Below, piece by piece: positions 1 through 9,646 of a stretch of DNA of 18,486 nt. The stretch is from Dictyocoela muelleri (Eukaryota > Microsporidia): assembly GCA_016256075.1 (NCBI GenBank), contig SDVU01000182.1, positions 1-18,486 on the forward strand. The letters are read 5' to 3'. A program made the position numbers and the translations under genes. Below the pieces are notes generated by a model. That model made no database searches. It was not told where the DNA came from and saw only the letters and a list, made by a program, of their open reading frames with translations. Position 1 is the stretch's first letter. Each line of letters starts with the position of its first letter.

Positions 1-213
1 TTTTTGTGTCTTTTTATTAATGATTTTGGTTATTTTTTTAATTTATTTTTTACGCTCCGACATTTAAAACAGGGGTGGCGAAATTAAAAATAATGACTTT
101 CAAAAGGGGGCTTTTCGCACTTTGAACCAAATTTAAGTGTGTGTGTTTTAGGCCACCACCAAACCTATATCAAAATAATAATAATTTTTTTGATCAAAAT
201 TCATTAATAAATT

Positions 214-295
214 AAATGTGTGTTTTTGGCCAAATGTGTTTTTGGCCAAATGTGTTTTTGGCCAAATGTGTTTTTGGCCAAATGTGTTTTTGGCC
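214..295. repeat. 16-bp tandem repeat, five copies
   Basis: The unit AAATGTGTTTTTGGCC is repeated head to tail: the first copy (214-231) has two extra bases and the next four (232-295) are identical. Copy identity suggests recent expansion. It lies in gene-free AT-rich DNA and no function is evident. Confidence 0.95.
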
Positions 296-699
296 CCCGA
301 CAATGATTAATATTTTTTGACATTTAATCATTAAATCAGTGATTATTATATCAATTTATTGAATATTTTTTATAATTCATCGATATAACCAAAAAAAACT
401 TTCTGTTAATCATCGAAATCATTTTAATATTTAAACAGCTTTTATTAAAACCTATGATATAGTCTAGATATGTTAGGGAGTTGAAGGGGGGTCTCCACGA
501 TTCATGGCGGTCTCTTTATTTTTGTAAAAAGAGCGATTAAAAAATATTTGATTATATGAAATTCAGACTTTTTTATATTTTTAAGATATCGTTTATGGGG
601 TACTAATCTGATGTTATTTTTAAAAATATTTTGATAAGAAAAAAATTCTTAACTTCTCCTTATGAACAATAGGCTTTCCAAGGGTTTTTTTCCCTACTT
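296..699. other. Gene-free AT-rich stretch
   Basis: About 400 bases without a convincing reading frame or RNA gene. A small GC-richer patch around 475-530 (GGGGGGTCTCC and nearby) was not recognised. Confidence 0.5.
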
Positions 700-815
700 A
701 TTCCGCTGATATGCGCCATCGCACTCAATTTCACGCCAGGGAGAGTTTTTCCTGTTTATTTTATTATTATACAAAGTCTTAATCAGCTATACAGCTACCT
801 TATAACCGACATTGC
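700..815 (-). mobile_element. SINE-like element, partial copy
   Basis: Read on the minus strand, this matches the middle of the SINE-like family seen at 845-1283, 11383-11829 and 17955-18253. The shared blocks are GCGACGCAT-type, CTCTCC-type and the block read on the plus strand as AAGTCTTAATCAGCTATAC. The tRNA-like head and the 3-prime half are missing. It lies head to head with the next copy, about 30 bases away. Confidence 0.65.
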
Positions 816-844
816 TATTTAAAAATCAAAATAGATATAGCCAA

Positions 845-1283
845 GGCCAGATAGCTCAGCGGTAACACTTTTGAATGTAGTTTTTAAGTATCGTAGTTCG
901 AATCCCGTTGATTCACTTTTTAATAAATAATGAGGAAATGACATTAAGCGGTTATGACTATTAATTATAGTATAATATACATTTTTTCCAGTTTGGCATA
1001 GTTGATTAAGACTTTCTCAAATTGAAAATATAGCGACGGAACTCTCCTAGTGGTGGAGATAATTGCGGCGACGCAATTTGACAAAAAGTAGTGAAAAGTA
1101 AAAATTCACGAAAGCCACTAATTACCTGTATCCTGCTGAGTTATTTATAAAACGAAGATCTCGTATACAGCTGGACTTCTGGGTAGCTTAGGAAGTGACG
1201 TGTTTTATGCACCAGGAATCAAAGGTCTTAGAGTATATTTGATGATAATTCTTCGGTTTAGCAGCTATGGGTGTTATCCGCAT
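845..1283 (+). mobile_element. tRNA-derived SINE-like element, full-length copy
   Basis: The element opens with a tRNA-like head. An A-box-like TAGCTCAGCGGT lies at 852-863 and a B-box-like GTTCGAATCC at 896-905, the two internal promoter elements of RNA polymerase III. No proper cloverleaf can be drawn, because acceptor and D stems do not pair, so it is not a working tRNA gene. A body of about 360 bases follows, with blocks shared by the other copies: GATTAAGACTTTCTC, GCGGCGACGCA, ATTACCTGTATCCTGCTGAG, TATACAGCTGG and the 3-prime end CAGCTATGGGTGTTATCCGC. Copies occur on both strands and some are 5-prime truncated, as expected of retroposed sequences. I know no named family that matches. Confidence 0.75.
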
Positions 1284-1813
1284 GAGATCGCTTTTCGGAA
1301 AAAATGCCTTAGGCATTTTCCCGGACTATTTCTGTATGTGTTTTATCTGGAAAAATTCCTACAGAAAATTTTTTAAATTTATTTTTTTTAATTTGTAAAT
1401 AAAAAAACTTTTTTTATAATAAAATTAATATTCTAAGAAAATATTAAATTTATTATTAATATAAATGTCAAATTCCATTGACATATTCTCTTTAAATTCA
1501 AACTTGTTAAAAAAATTCCTCAAAAATTTTTGTAATTTTTTTCTTTCTCCTGATAGTGATTTTTTCTGATTTTATTTATTTTTTTAACCTAATACGAGAT
1601 TCTTCATTTTTTAATAAATCTATAATTTAAGCTAAATTTTTTTTTCTTGATGTTTTTCAATTCAAATATCTGTGATAAGCCTCACAGCTATTTGTTTTCT
1701 TGAATGTCATTTATAATTCTATAGTAGACACTATAAATTTTTTTCTCCATTTTTATTTTTAAAAATAAGAAATTTTTCATGAAAAAATCTATAATTAAAT
1801 ATAATGAAGAATT
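1284..1813. other. Gene-free AT-rich stretch with a short palindrome
   Basis: No gene is visible. At 1301-1319 there is a perfect 9-bp stem around one base (AAAATGCCT-T-AGGCATTTT), just past the SINE 3-prime end. The remainder is A/T runs. Confidence 0.5.
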
Positions 1814-1908
1814 TTATTGTTGTTTTTCTTTCTTTTCAAATTCATAGTCAATTTTATCAACAGGAACATATGATAGTAATAATAGATATTTAACATATTT
1901 TTAAAAGT

Positions 1909-2136
1909 TTAATCATTAATAAAATCATCAATTATACCATTTTCATTCATAAATCTAACGAATATTTGATTGAAATGGAAATTACAGCAATTAATACTGG
2001 TATTTTGAAATATATATTTTAACGAGTTATTAATAGTTATTTCATAATCAATAATGAACATCTTGGGCCCACAACTTACAAAAAACAGCCTATTATTAAA
2101 CAAATTTACGTAAGCAATTTGTGTTTTTGATTCCAT
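1909..2136 (-). CDS. Hypothetical 75-aa protein, possibly the first part of a frame-shifted gene
   Basis: I do not recognise this protein. It reads MESKTQIAYVNLFNNR at the start and contains alternating hydrophobic stretches such as LFFVSCGPKMFIIDYEI, less low-complexity than random AT-rich translation. A CCC lies 16 bases upstream of the ATG on the coding strand, a spacing also seen at the other minus-strand ORF. Just past the stop, another frame on the same strand (about 1902 down to the stop at 1814-1816) reads KYVKYLLLLSYVPVDKIDYE, followed by a charged tail. This looks like a plausible C-terminus, so the ORF may be one piece of a decayed or misassembled gene of about 105 residues. No domain, signal peptide or clear membrane segment is assigned. 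It could also be a chance ORF. Confidence 0.3.
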   Translation of the reverse strand: MESKTQIAYVNLFNNRLFFVSCGPKMFIIDYEITINNSLKYIFQNTSINCCNFHFNQIFVRFMNENGIIDDFIND

Positions 2137-2429
2137 GATGAACTAAACTAAAGGGATTGGTTTTTCAAAATAAAAGCTGTAGATTTTGAATATTTAAAGA
2201 AAGTTTTGAGGTTAGCTATAAAAAATTCCATCAGCTAACTAAATTTCGCATTTTTATAAAATTTCTAAATTTTAATCGGTCGAAAACAGCAGAAATCAAT
2301 TTTTATGATTTTCACTGATCTAAATTGCAAAAATTGTTTATTGTCGAATGTAAATTTTAGAGATTCTAAAATTATGAGAATTATTTTCGACCAAAGCTCG
2401 TTTACTTTATAATTTAACAAAATAATCTC

Positions 2430-2651
2430 TCAGATATCATAATTATTAATATCATTTTTTTCCTTTTCAGATAAACTTATAATATTTTTCCTATGAACTG
2501 TTTCAAAATATTCAGATGTATATAAAGCTGAAACTTTTAAATTTTTATTTAAATTCATTCTCATGATTTTAGGAGGTTCCTTTTCATGCCTATGTATCGG
2601 ATCATTCAAAACAGGATTATTTTCAAAATATGTATGATACGACCATTGCAT
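2430..2651 (-). CDS. Hypothetical 73-aa protein
   Basis: I do not recognise this protein. It begins MQWSYHTYFENNPVLNDPIH, has a basic/proline patch (RHEKEPPKIMRMNLNK) and ends in a charged, hydrophilic tail. Its composition, with W, H, P and few homopolymers, is more protein-like than the surrounding AT-rich frames. On the coding strand CCCCGG lies 17 bases upstream of the ATG, resembling the CCC motif of the two clear genes, although those have it within 2 bases of the start. It is transcribed in the same direction as the 75-aa ORF about 290 bases downstream, and the gap between them shows no coding sequence. It may be a real small gene, a fragment or chance. Confidence 0.35.
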   Translation of the reverse strand: MQWSYHTYFENNPVLNDPIHRHEKEPPKIMRMNLNKNLKVSALYTSEYFETVHRKNIISLSEKEKNDINNYDI

Positions 2652-2680
2652 TGTCTTCTAACACATCTCCGGGGAAAAAA

Positions 2681-4398
2681 ATCATTACACTTTCGATAAA
2701 AATTATAAATAAATTATTGGATATGTTTTTTTTCTTATTTTTTTGTGATTTTATAAATTTTAAAATTTACATAGGGGTTTTTTATTAAAAATTTCTGTAG
2801 GCATTTTTTAATATTTGAAACTATTTTAGAATATTTAAAATGGGTATAATAAAAGGCTGTAAAATCAAAAACTGAATCTTGAAATCAGCGATTTTTTTGC
2901 ATTTGTAGATCCAGTGTTTGTTGTATTTAATTTTCATTCTTTCATTACATTTATTGCATATTTTTGTAATATTATATGTAGTATTTATCATTATTTATTG
3001 TATGTAATTCAGTATTTTTTTCATTCATTTTATGCGCTAAAAATTTGATTTTTTTTTGAGGGGGGAGAATTGTCATTTTGAACAAACTTTGTTTGGTTTT
3101 TCAAAATAATATTTCAGGCAAATATAAACTTTAAAAAAAAAGATGTGATTTTAATTTAAAAAAATTGCAATTGTAGTTTTTATATTTTTTTTAAAAATAG
3201 AATTGCGGTCTTAATTTTAAAAAAATTAATTGTGTTCTTTATAAAAAAATAAAGCTGTGATATTAATTAAAAAATTTAAAAATTGAGTTTTAAATTTTTT
3301 ACTTTTGTTTTGTAATTAAAATAAGTAATAAAGAGTTAATATGATATCATTAAATATAATTTAATATTATTTTCCCTTTTCCTCCTCTGACATTTGTTTT
3401 AAATAAAAAAATATTTAGATGTATGATTATTTAAAAATGTCATAATTATAAATTTAGAAATAATTTGTTTGAAAAAAATTCGGCCCAAAAGTTCCCTTTC
3501 TGGGAATGTTCGGGCTTTACGCGCGACATAAATAAATATTCTAAACAATGATAGTAATTTTTCCAAAAATAACTACGTAAAAAGATAAAAAAATATAAAA
3601 ATTATGTTTTTTAATTAGTACTATTTTTTAAATAAAAAAATATACTTTATTAATTTCCCATCTTAGTAAGAAAAATATAGCATGCGGATTAAGACTATTT
3701 AACAAAAATTCGGATATCATAGTTTAATTTTTTTGCAGAAAATTTATCAACATTGTGACATGTGACATATTTTCTATGGGTAAAAAGACTACAAAGTCGT
3801 CCAGTATTATACGACAATTCCTTCAATGTACTAAATAGCCAGTTAATAAAAAATTAATAAAAATATAACAGTGAATAGAAATAGTGTGGTATAGCTAATT
3901 AAGACAGATTTAAATATTTTATATTAATAAAAAATTCAAAGTATGTGTATGATTTTTATGAGTGTTCTTTTAAAACCGAAAAATACATTTTTTTAAAAAA
4001 CTTCAATCACTTTTAATTATTTATGATTGATAAAAAACGTATATAACTTATATTATATTAATAAATCCTTATTAATTAACAATAATTTAATACTAGAAAG
4101 GTATAAAGGCAATAGCCAAATAAAAAAAATTGCTAAATATGGTTATTTTGAATAAATCTATATTTTGAAAAACTTCACCAACAAGTTTAAAAAAATTGAG
4201 AATTTTAAAGTAATTCAAAGAATTTATGGATTAAAACTTTAAAAGGTAAATTTAACTTATGAATATTCATATATATATATATCGAATACTCCTCAATATT
4301 TTTAAACCCACATTAAAATAACAGCTAACACAAAAAAAAATGTATCTAACTTCACCTTAAAACTTAATCAAAATCAAAATTAAGATTAAAATCTCAGC
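2681..4398. other. Gene-free AT-rich region
   Basis: About 1.7 kb without convincing coding sequence on either strand. Around 3885-3915 a short match (TGTGGTATAGCTAATTAAGAC) to the SINE-like body suggests an old fragment. Around 3480-3530 a GC-richer patch contains a small hairpin (TTCCC-TTTCT-GGGAA) that I could not assign. A short AT microsatellite lies near 4270-4282. Confidence 0.5.
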
Positions 4399-4892
4399 TA
4401 TAATCCATTATACGGTGCGAGGGAAAAATATACGGTGCGAGGGGAAATTTTTTATTTTTATTTTTTTAAAAAATGCCTCTATAAAATATAAGAACTAACT
4501 ATGAAAATCTAATATACGTGCGAGGGAAAATTATACGATTTGAGGGGGGAAATTAAAAATAATTAAAAACAAATTAAAATCCTAAAACATTTTATTGAAA
4601 ATTTAATAACGGTATTTTTTACTTTATTTCATTATTTAACATATCCGTCTGTTTAATCTTTTCTAGACAAATTCATTGCAATATCACATATATTGATTTA
4701 CATATTTTTTATATTACATCAGAATTTTGTAGTAATACTAGATAAATGTTCGTATCCAAGTAATAGTTCATTTTTAAACTCTCAAAAATTTTCATAGTTA
4801 GTTCTTATATTTTATAGAGGCTTTTTTTTAAAATATATAAAAATTCTCCCTCGCACCGTATAATTTTCCCTATCACCATATAATGGATTATA
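4399..4892. mobile_element. MITE with about 105-bp terminal inverted repeats and TA flanks
   Basis: The left arm (about 4401-4511) and right arm (about 4785-4890) are reverse complements over roughly 105 bases with few mismatches, sharing blocks such as TATACGGTGCGAGGG and CCTCTATAAAATATAAGAAC. Both ends read TAATCCATTATA and are flanked by TA, as in Tc1/mariner-type target duplications. The motif TATACGGTGCGAGGG and variants recur at 4410, 4429, 4513 and 4532, and inverted at about 4848 and 4868, so subterminal binding sites are likely. The interior encodes nothing. It is a non-autonomous DNA element lying only 186 bases before the coatomer start codon. Confidence 0.85.
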
Positions 4893-4921
4893 GAAAAAAT
4901 TTCAATATTATTTAAAATAAT

Positions 4922-5016
4922 TATTTAAAAAACCTTATTTTAAAAACTTTATTTTAAAAACTTTATTAAAAACCTTATTTAAAAAAACCATATTTAAAAA
5001 ACCTTATTTAAAAAAT
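4922..5016. repeat. AT-rich minisatellite, AAAAACCTTATTT-type, about seven copies
   Basis: Units of 12-15 bases built on AAAAACCTTATTT or AAAAACTTTATTT are repeated directly upstream of the coatomer gene. The core resembles the ACCCTTATTTTTA units of the long array at 15302-16250 but lacks one C. This stretch would be part of the promoter or 5-prime leader of the gene. Confidence 0.75.
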
Positions 5017-5074
5017 TAATTTAAAATCCAAGTCAATTAATTAAAATCTCAATTAAAATAAAAAAAAATCTACA

Positions 5075-5078
5075 CCCC
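5075..5078 (+). promoter_or_regulatory. CCCC motif directly before the start codon
   Basis: The sequence TACACCCC abuts the ATG of the coatomer gene in otherwise nearly pure A/T DNA. CCC-like motifs just upstream of the start are a known feature of microsporidian genes, and the same motif precedes the second clear gene. This supports the chosen start. Confidence 0.7.
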
Positions 5079-7868
5079 ATGAAATTAAAAACAAAAATTC
5101 TCAAAACAATCAGGACACCACGAACAAAATCAATTTCAACACAAACTGGTCTACCAACAATTTCAACTCATTACGACGGGACATTCATAATCAACAATTT
5201 TAATAACAACAACCTTAATAACAATAAAATAAACATCACCAATTGCCCGATAAGAGCATCATGTTTTTACAAAAACAATATTCTCCTCGGATCCGACTCA
5301 GGAGAAATAACAGTCCACGACATTACGGGATTAAAAATCAAGACAATAAAAGCACACAATGATTTTATAAGATGCCTAGATTCTAATAATATTTATTTTG
5401 TATCTTGTAGTGATGATTTTACAATTAAGCTTTTTAAGGATTTTAAAACAGTTTCTGTGATGAATCATGATCATTTTGTGATGGCTGTACGAATTGTCAG
5501 GAATATGATTTATTCAGTTAGTCTCGATTGTTCGTTGAAAGTTTTTAAGATTGAAGATAACTTTATTAATAATTATAATGATAATATTAATAACTTTGAT
5601 AATAATACTTATGTCAATAATAATAATTATAATCTTAATACTAATATTCTTAATAATAACAATAATAATAATATCAATAATCTTAATAACAATGAAATTT
5701 CAATTTCATGCTTAACAACAATCAAAGACCACAAAATGGGAATCAACAACATTGAAATTTACAAAAACTTTTTATCAACATGCGGAGACGATCTTAAAAT
5801 TAACATCTACGAATTAGAAACACTGAAACTGATAAACTCATTACAAACTGATAAAAATATCCTTTCAATTCATTTTTGTGATAATTTCATGTTCTGTGGA
5901 TCTGAAGATGGATCTGTTTTTGTTTACAAAATTAAAAGTTTTTCTTTAGAGGCTGTTTTGAAGCCCAATTTAGGGAGAGTCTGGGTAATCAAGAGTCAAT
6001 CAATTATTAATCATGATCAAAAGTATAATCAAAGGTATAATCTTGATCAAAAGTATAATCTTAATCAAAAGTATAATCTTGAGAATAATAATAAATATAA
6101 TCATGATCATGACAATAAAGTATTAATTAATCATGATGATAATAAATATAATCATGATGATAACAATAAAATATTAAATTTTCATGATGATACTTTTAAT
6201 CATGATGATGATTTTAATAACGACAAAACTTTAATAATCTTGGGCTGCGATGAAGGACTACAAACAATTGAACTTTACAGACCACCTCTTTTGTCAACAA
6301 TGATAAGAAATAAAATAATAATTTATCATAACAACTCATTATCACGATTATCAATTCAAGACAATCAATTGAGCATTAAGGAATTAAAAGTCATCGATCC
6401 TGAAGTTAAAAATATTTCCTCAAATTCGAAGTATGTCGCTGTTGAATTTGGCGGTCTTATTGAAATTTACAATTATGTTGGATTTAGACATAAAGAGACT
6501 ATCGAGGGTGACGACATTTGTTTTTTAAAGAAAGCTGATTATAAATATGATAATGATAAATATAATATTGATAAATATAAATATGATAAATATAAATATG
6601 ATAAATATAATAATGATAGTAATAAGTATAATAATAGTATTGATAAATATATTGATAAATATGATATTGATTACAACAAATACGCCTACCTTAAAAGTGA
6701 TACTGTCGTTTATAAAAATTCATCATTAAAAATTTCAGGAATAAAAAAATTATTTCACCTTTTTAAAGAAATATTTGCAGGAGTAACTGAAAAAGAAACA
6801 ATAATTTTTGGTTATGATGGGTTGAATTTTAAAGTGATTGAAAAGTTACCAGTCTTTAGAAAAATAGTTTTTATGAAAAATTATTTATTTTGTTTTAGCC
6901 AAAAGATTTTTGTTTATCGTAAAGATGAATTTGATGAAGAAAAAAATGTTAAAGATGAAAAAGAAGAATTTAATTTTAATAACAACTTAATTAATGTCTA
7001 CAATGAACATGCTGATAATATTTATCTTTATAAAGATCTCATCTTTTTTACGTCAAAAAATCATTTATTTTATTTTATCATCGGAAAAAGAATTTATCTT
7101 CAATTTATAGGAATTCAGAATAATCGGTTTTTAGGAATTATTGATGATCAGTTGGTTTTTAAAAGAAATTTTAATAATGATAATAATTTTAATAATTTTA
7201 ATGATTTTAATAATGATCTAACTTCAAGAAATTTTTTTATATCAAAATTAGATATCGAGTTTATTAATTATCAACGAAACATTCTGAATGGTAAATTTCC
7301 TGTTTATAAAATTGATAACAAGGTGGTGATGTTTTTACAATCATTAGGTTATTATGAAAAGATTCTTGAGATAACTGATGATTGTGATTTAAGGTTCGAT
7401 ATTCTTGTTAAGCTGAAAAGATATGATGAAGCGATGAATGTTGTTCTTTCTAATGATCATGATTGTAAGGTTGATCAATGTTTATGTTTAGCAGAAATTT
7501 ATAAAGATTTAGGGGAGTATAAAAAATCGAGTCTAATGTTCTTTAAAGCAAAGAGGTATGATGATTCTTTTTTGATGCATTTTTGTTCTGGTTCATTTAA
7601 TGATGATAAAAGTGATTTCGATAATAACGATGATAAAAAAGATGATGATAAAAAAGATGATGATAATAAAGATGATGATATTAATTTCAATAATTATAAT
7701 TCTGATGTTGATTTCGATGAATTTTTAAAAAATCAACTTTCTGGTAAAATATCCGGTATTCTTCAATATATCGTTGATTATAAAAAAGGAGATTTCGAAA
7801 AATGTAAAGAATTTTTGAAAAATACTGAGTTTTATGATTTGTTTGTTAAGCATCATTATGATTGTTAA
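5079..7868 (+). CDS. SEC27: Coatomer subunit beta-prime (COPI coat)
   Basis: This is the beta-prime subunit of the COPI coat, which forms vesicles for retrograde Golgi-to-ER transport. WD40 blades 1-6 are visible at residues about 17-155 and 212-305. In order these are a KSIS start, PIRASCFYKNNILLGSDSGE, a KAHNDFIRC...SCSDD blade, HDHFVMAV, KDHKMGINNIEI and GSEDGSV followed by GRVWVI. They align in order with the known family sequence (PVRAG, AHPDYIRS, GSDD, HFVM, GLGRVW). GCDEGLQTIEL (389-399) matches the family's YDEG block entering the second propeller. Residues about 725-839 and 885-925 match the alpha-solenoid (FDILVKLKRYDEAM). Asn/Asp/Lys/Tyr-rich insertions at about 160-206, 308-383, 487-535, 695-713 and 840-880 break up the core. 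Length (929) is near yeast Sec27 (889), so the conserved core is shorter than usual. No intron is evident. The CCCC directly before the ATG supports this start. Confidence 0.93.
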   Translation: MKLKTKILKTIRTPRTKSISTQTGLPTISTHYDGTFIINNFNNNNLNNNKINITNCPIRASCFYKNNILLGSDSGEITVHDITGLKIKTIKAHNDFIRCLDSNNIYFVSCSDDFTIKLFKDFKTVSVMNHDHFVMAVRIVRNMIYSVSLDCSLKVFKIEDNFINNYNDNINNFDNNTYVNNNNYNLNTNILNNNNNNNINNLNNNEISISCLTTIKDHKMGINNIEIYKNFLSTCGDDLKINIYELETLKLINSLQTDKNILSIHFCDNFMFCGSEDGSVFVYKIKSFSLEAVLKPNLGRVWVIKSQSIINHDQKYNQRYNLDQKYNLNQKYNLENNNKYNHDHDNKVLINHDDNKYNHDDNNKILNFHDDTFNHDDDFNNDKTLIILGCDEGLQTIELYRPPLLSTMIRNKIIIYHNNSLSRLSIQDNQLSIKELKVIDPEVKNISSNSKYVAVEFGGLIEIYNYVGFRHKETIEGDDICFLKKADYKYDNDKYNIDKYKYDKYKYDKYNNDSNKYNNSIDKYIDKYDIDYNKYAYLKSDTVVYKNSSLKISGIKKLFHLFKEIFAGVTEKETIIFGYDGLNFKVIEKLPVFRKIVFMKNYLFCFSQKIFVYRKDEFDEEKNVKDEKEEFNFNNNLINVYNEHADNIYLYKDLIFFTSKNHLFYFIIGKRIYLQFIGIQNNRFLGIIDDQLVFKRNFNNDNNFNNFNDFNNDLTSRNFFISKLDIEFINYQRNILNGKFPVYKIDNKVVMFLQSLGYYEKILEITDDCDLRFDILVKLKRYDEAMNVVLSNDHDCKVDQCLCLAEIYKDLGEYKKSSLMFFKAKRYDDSFLMHFCSGSFNDDKSDFDNNDDKKDDDKKDDDNKDDDINFNNYNSDVDFDEFLKNQLSGKISGILQYIVDYKKGDFEKCKEFLKNTEFYDLFVKHHYDC

Positions 7869-7994
7869 TTAAATGATAAGATTGTTAATTGTTGTTAGTT
7901 AATTTTTATTTTTATTTTAAAAAATTCATTTTATAAATCTTAAAATTAGATTTATTATAGGTTCGGATTTTATAATAAAAATATCTAGAATAAT

Positions 7995-8383
7995 CAATTT
8001 GTAGAGTTGTCTTAAACTTTGGTCTTTGATTCATGGTGTTCAATGTTACTATTAAGTCATTTAGTGACTATTTAGAACAATTCTTGTTTTTCATTGACAC
8101 AGCAGGATATTAATAATTATATTCTAATGTAATTTTTTTATTACTATTTTTAAAGAAATATTATCATACCTTTAATTTAAGTAAGTCTTATTTGTTTTAA
8201 TTTAAAAGATTTGAATAAGTCTTAATCAACTATACCACATTGAAAAATTATATATTACTGCTATAGTTCTATAGTTATTGATCGCTTAATGTTAATCCGA
8301 TTTATTTATTAGTTTAACGCATGATGATTTAAACGAATACTTAGATCTTACATTCATGATTGTTGACTACTGGTCTGCATAAA
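7995..8383 (-). mobile_element. SINE-like element, degenerate copy
   Basis: Read on the minus strand this shows the family blocks in order: a degraded tRNA-like head near 8320-8383 (ACCAGTAGTCAAC), GGTATAGTTGATTAAGAC, TATCCTGCTGTGTCAATG and ACCATGAATCAAAG. Divergence and internal A/T expansion indicate an older copy than those at 845 and 11383. It lies about 130 bases downstream of the coatomer stop codon, so it may supply 3-prime UTR sequence. Confidence 0.7.
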
Positions 8384-8599
8384 CATCTTTATTTTATTTT
8401 TTTATTTTTCAAATCTGGTACTCTAAAAAGTTTTAACTAAAATTTGATATTGTAGTTCATATTTATTAATTCTTTCAAATTATATAGTATTTAAATGTAA
8501 TCTAAATATTTGAAAAGAATAAATATATTGAAATATTTTTTGTTTTGAAATATTTAAGAGTCTTTATAAAAACATATTGAAAAATATAAGTGCAATATT

Positions 8600-9010
8600 A
8601 ATAGTCTTGATAGTATTATTTAAGTATTGTTGTTCGAATTTTTTAAAAGTCACTTTAATAAAGAATTGACATTAAAGGTAAATAACTATAGATGATAGTT
8701 GTTCCAGAATGATTGTAGCAGAAAGAGATTTATTTAATTTTTTAAAATAAAAAGATAACAGACTCGTCTAATTGTAAATAAAATAACGAAAAATCATTTC
8801 GGTAAAAAAGCAATGAAACAAAAAAATCATGAAATTAAAAAATCTTGAAATTAAAAAAATCATGAAAACCCTATAATTACCTGTATCCTGCTGAGTCATT
8901 GATAAAACGAAAATATAAATAATCACTATTAACTTAGTATAAGGTATATGTTGAACAAAAAAAACTATGTTGGTGAGCTCATCGTTGGCAGATATTGTCA
9001 AATGTAATAT
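8600..9010 (+). mobile_element. SINE-like element, degenerate copy
   Basis: Family blocks appear in plus orientation: TTTAAGTATTGTTGTTCGAAT (decayed B-box region, about 8617-8637), GTTGTTCCAGAATG, ATTACCTGTATCCTGCTGAG (about 8876-8895, best preserved), ATAAAACGAAAAT, and a 3-prime end GTTGGCAGATATTGTC near 8984-9000. The interior has been replaced by A/T-rich repeats (AAATCATGAAATT-type, 8785-8865). A minus-strand frame across this copy is not a gene. Confidence 0.65.
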
Positions 9011-9646
9011 AAATATATGATCACAAAAAAAAGATATAAATTTTTCCAAAATTAGTATAAATCACTTGAATGTAAAATAAAATGAAAAATTTGTAAAAAT
9101 AAAGATAAAACTGATCATTTTTAATAAATAGTCCATTTATGATATATTCAAAAAAGTAAAAAATGTAGAATATATAAATTCAAATTTAATCTCTAGATTA
9201 GACAAAAATCTTGATTTTTTAATAAATAATTAAAAAAATTAAATTTTATTAAAAAATTTGAAATAAAACAATTTATAATTTTTTTAATTTTACTTGTAAG
9301 GTAATTTTTTGAATAAAAATAGAAAATTCGTATTTTTTTAAAAATGTTATTTTTTAAAAATTTTTTGAAAATTTAAAAATTTAATCATCAGTAATTTTTT
9401 ATAAAAATAATTCCATATTTGATGTTAAGGGTAGAATAATCTTACTATAAAATTAATCTATTAAATTTTGATTACAAGACTAAGTTTATAATTATACAAA
9501 AATAAATATTAATCATTTTTATAACGATATTACAGATAATTAAAGATCAAATTTTATTTTAAAGAGGGGTTTTTATAAATAATCAAATTAAATAAATATT
9601 TTTATCTAAATACCGTTTTTGAAAAAAGATTTAAATATCAATTTTT
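9011..9646. other. Gene-free AT-rich stretch
   Basis: About 630 bases dominated by A/T runs with no supported gene, RNA or mobile element. Confidence 0.55.

Noticed and set aside
845-918. Possible tRNA gene
   Set aside because: A-box-like and B-box-like words are present, but acceptor, D and T stems do not pair, no anticodon stem is clear, and the unit continues into a repeated body.
2278-2392. Small inverted-repeat element ending in GGTCGAAAA
   Set aside because: Only about nine bases pair and there is no target duplication. Chance cannot be excluded in such DNA.
6547-7690. Short open frames overlapping the coatomer gene in other frames and on the other strand
   Set aside because: They arise from codon-periodic repeats in the low-complexity insertions of the real gene.
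8768-9049. 93-aa hydrophobic open frame on the minus strand
   Set aside because: It crosses a SINE-like copy and AT-rich repeats. The hydrophobic run of Phe and Ile is expected from A/T-rich antisense DNA.
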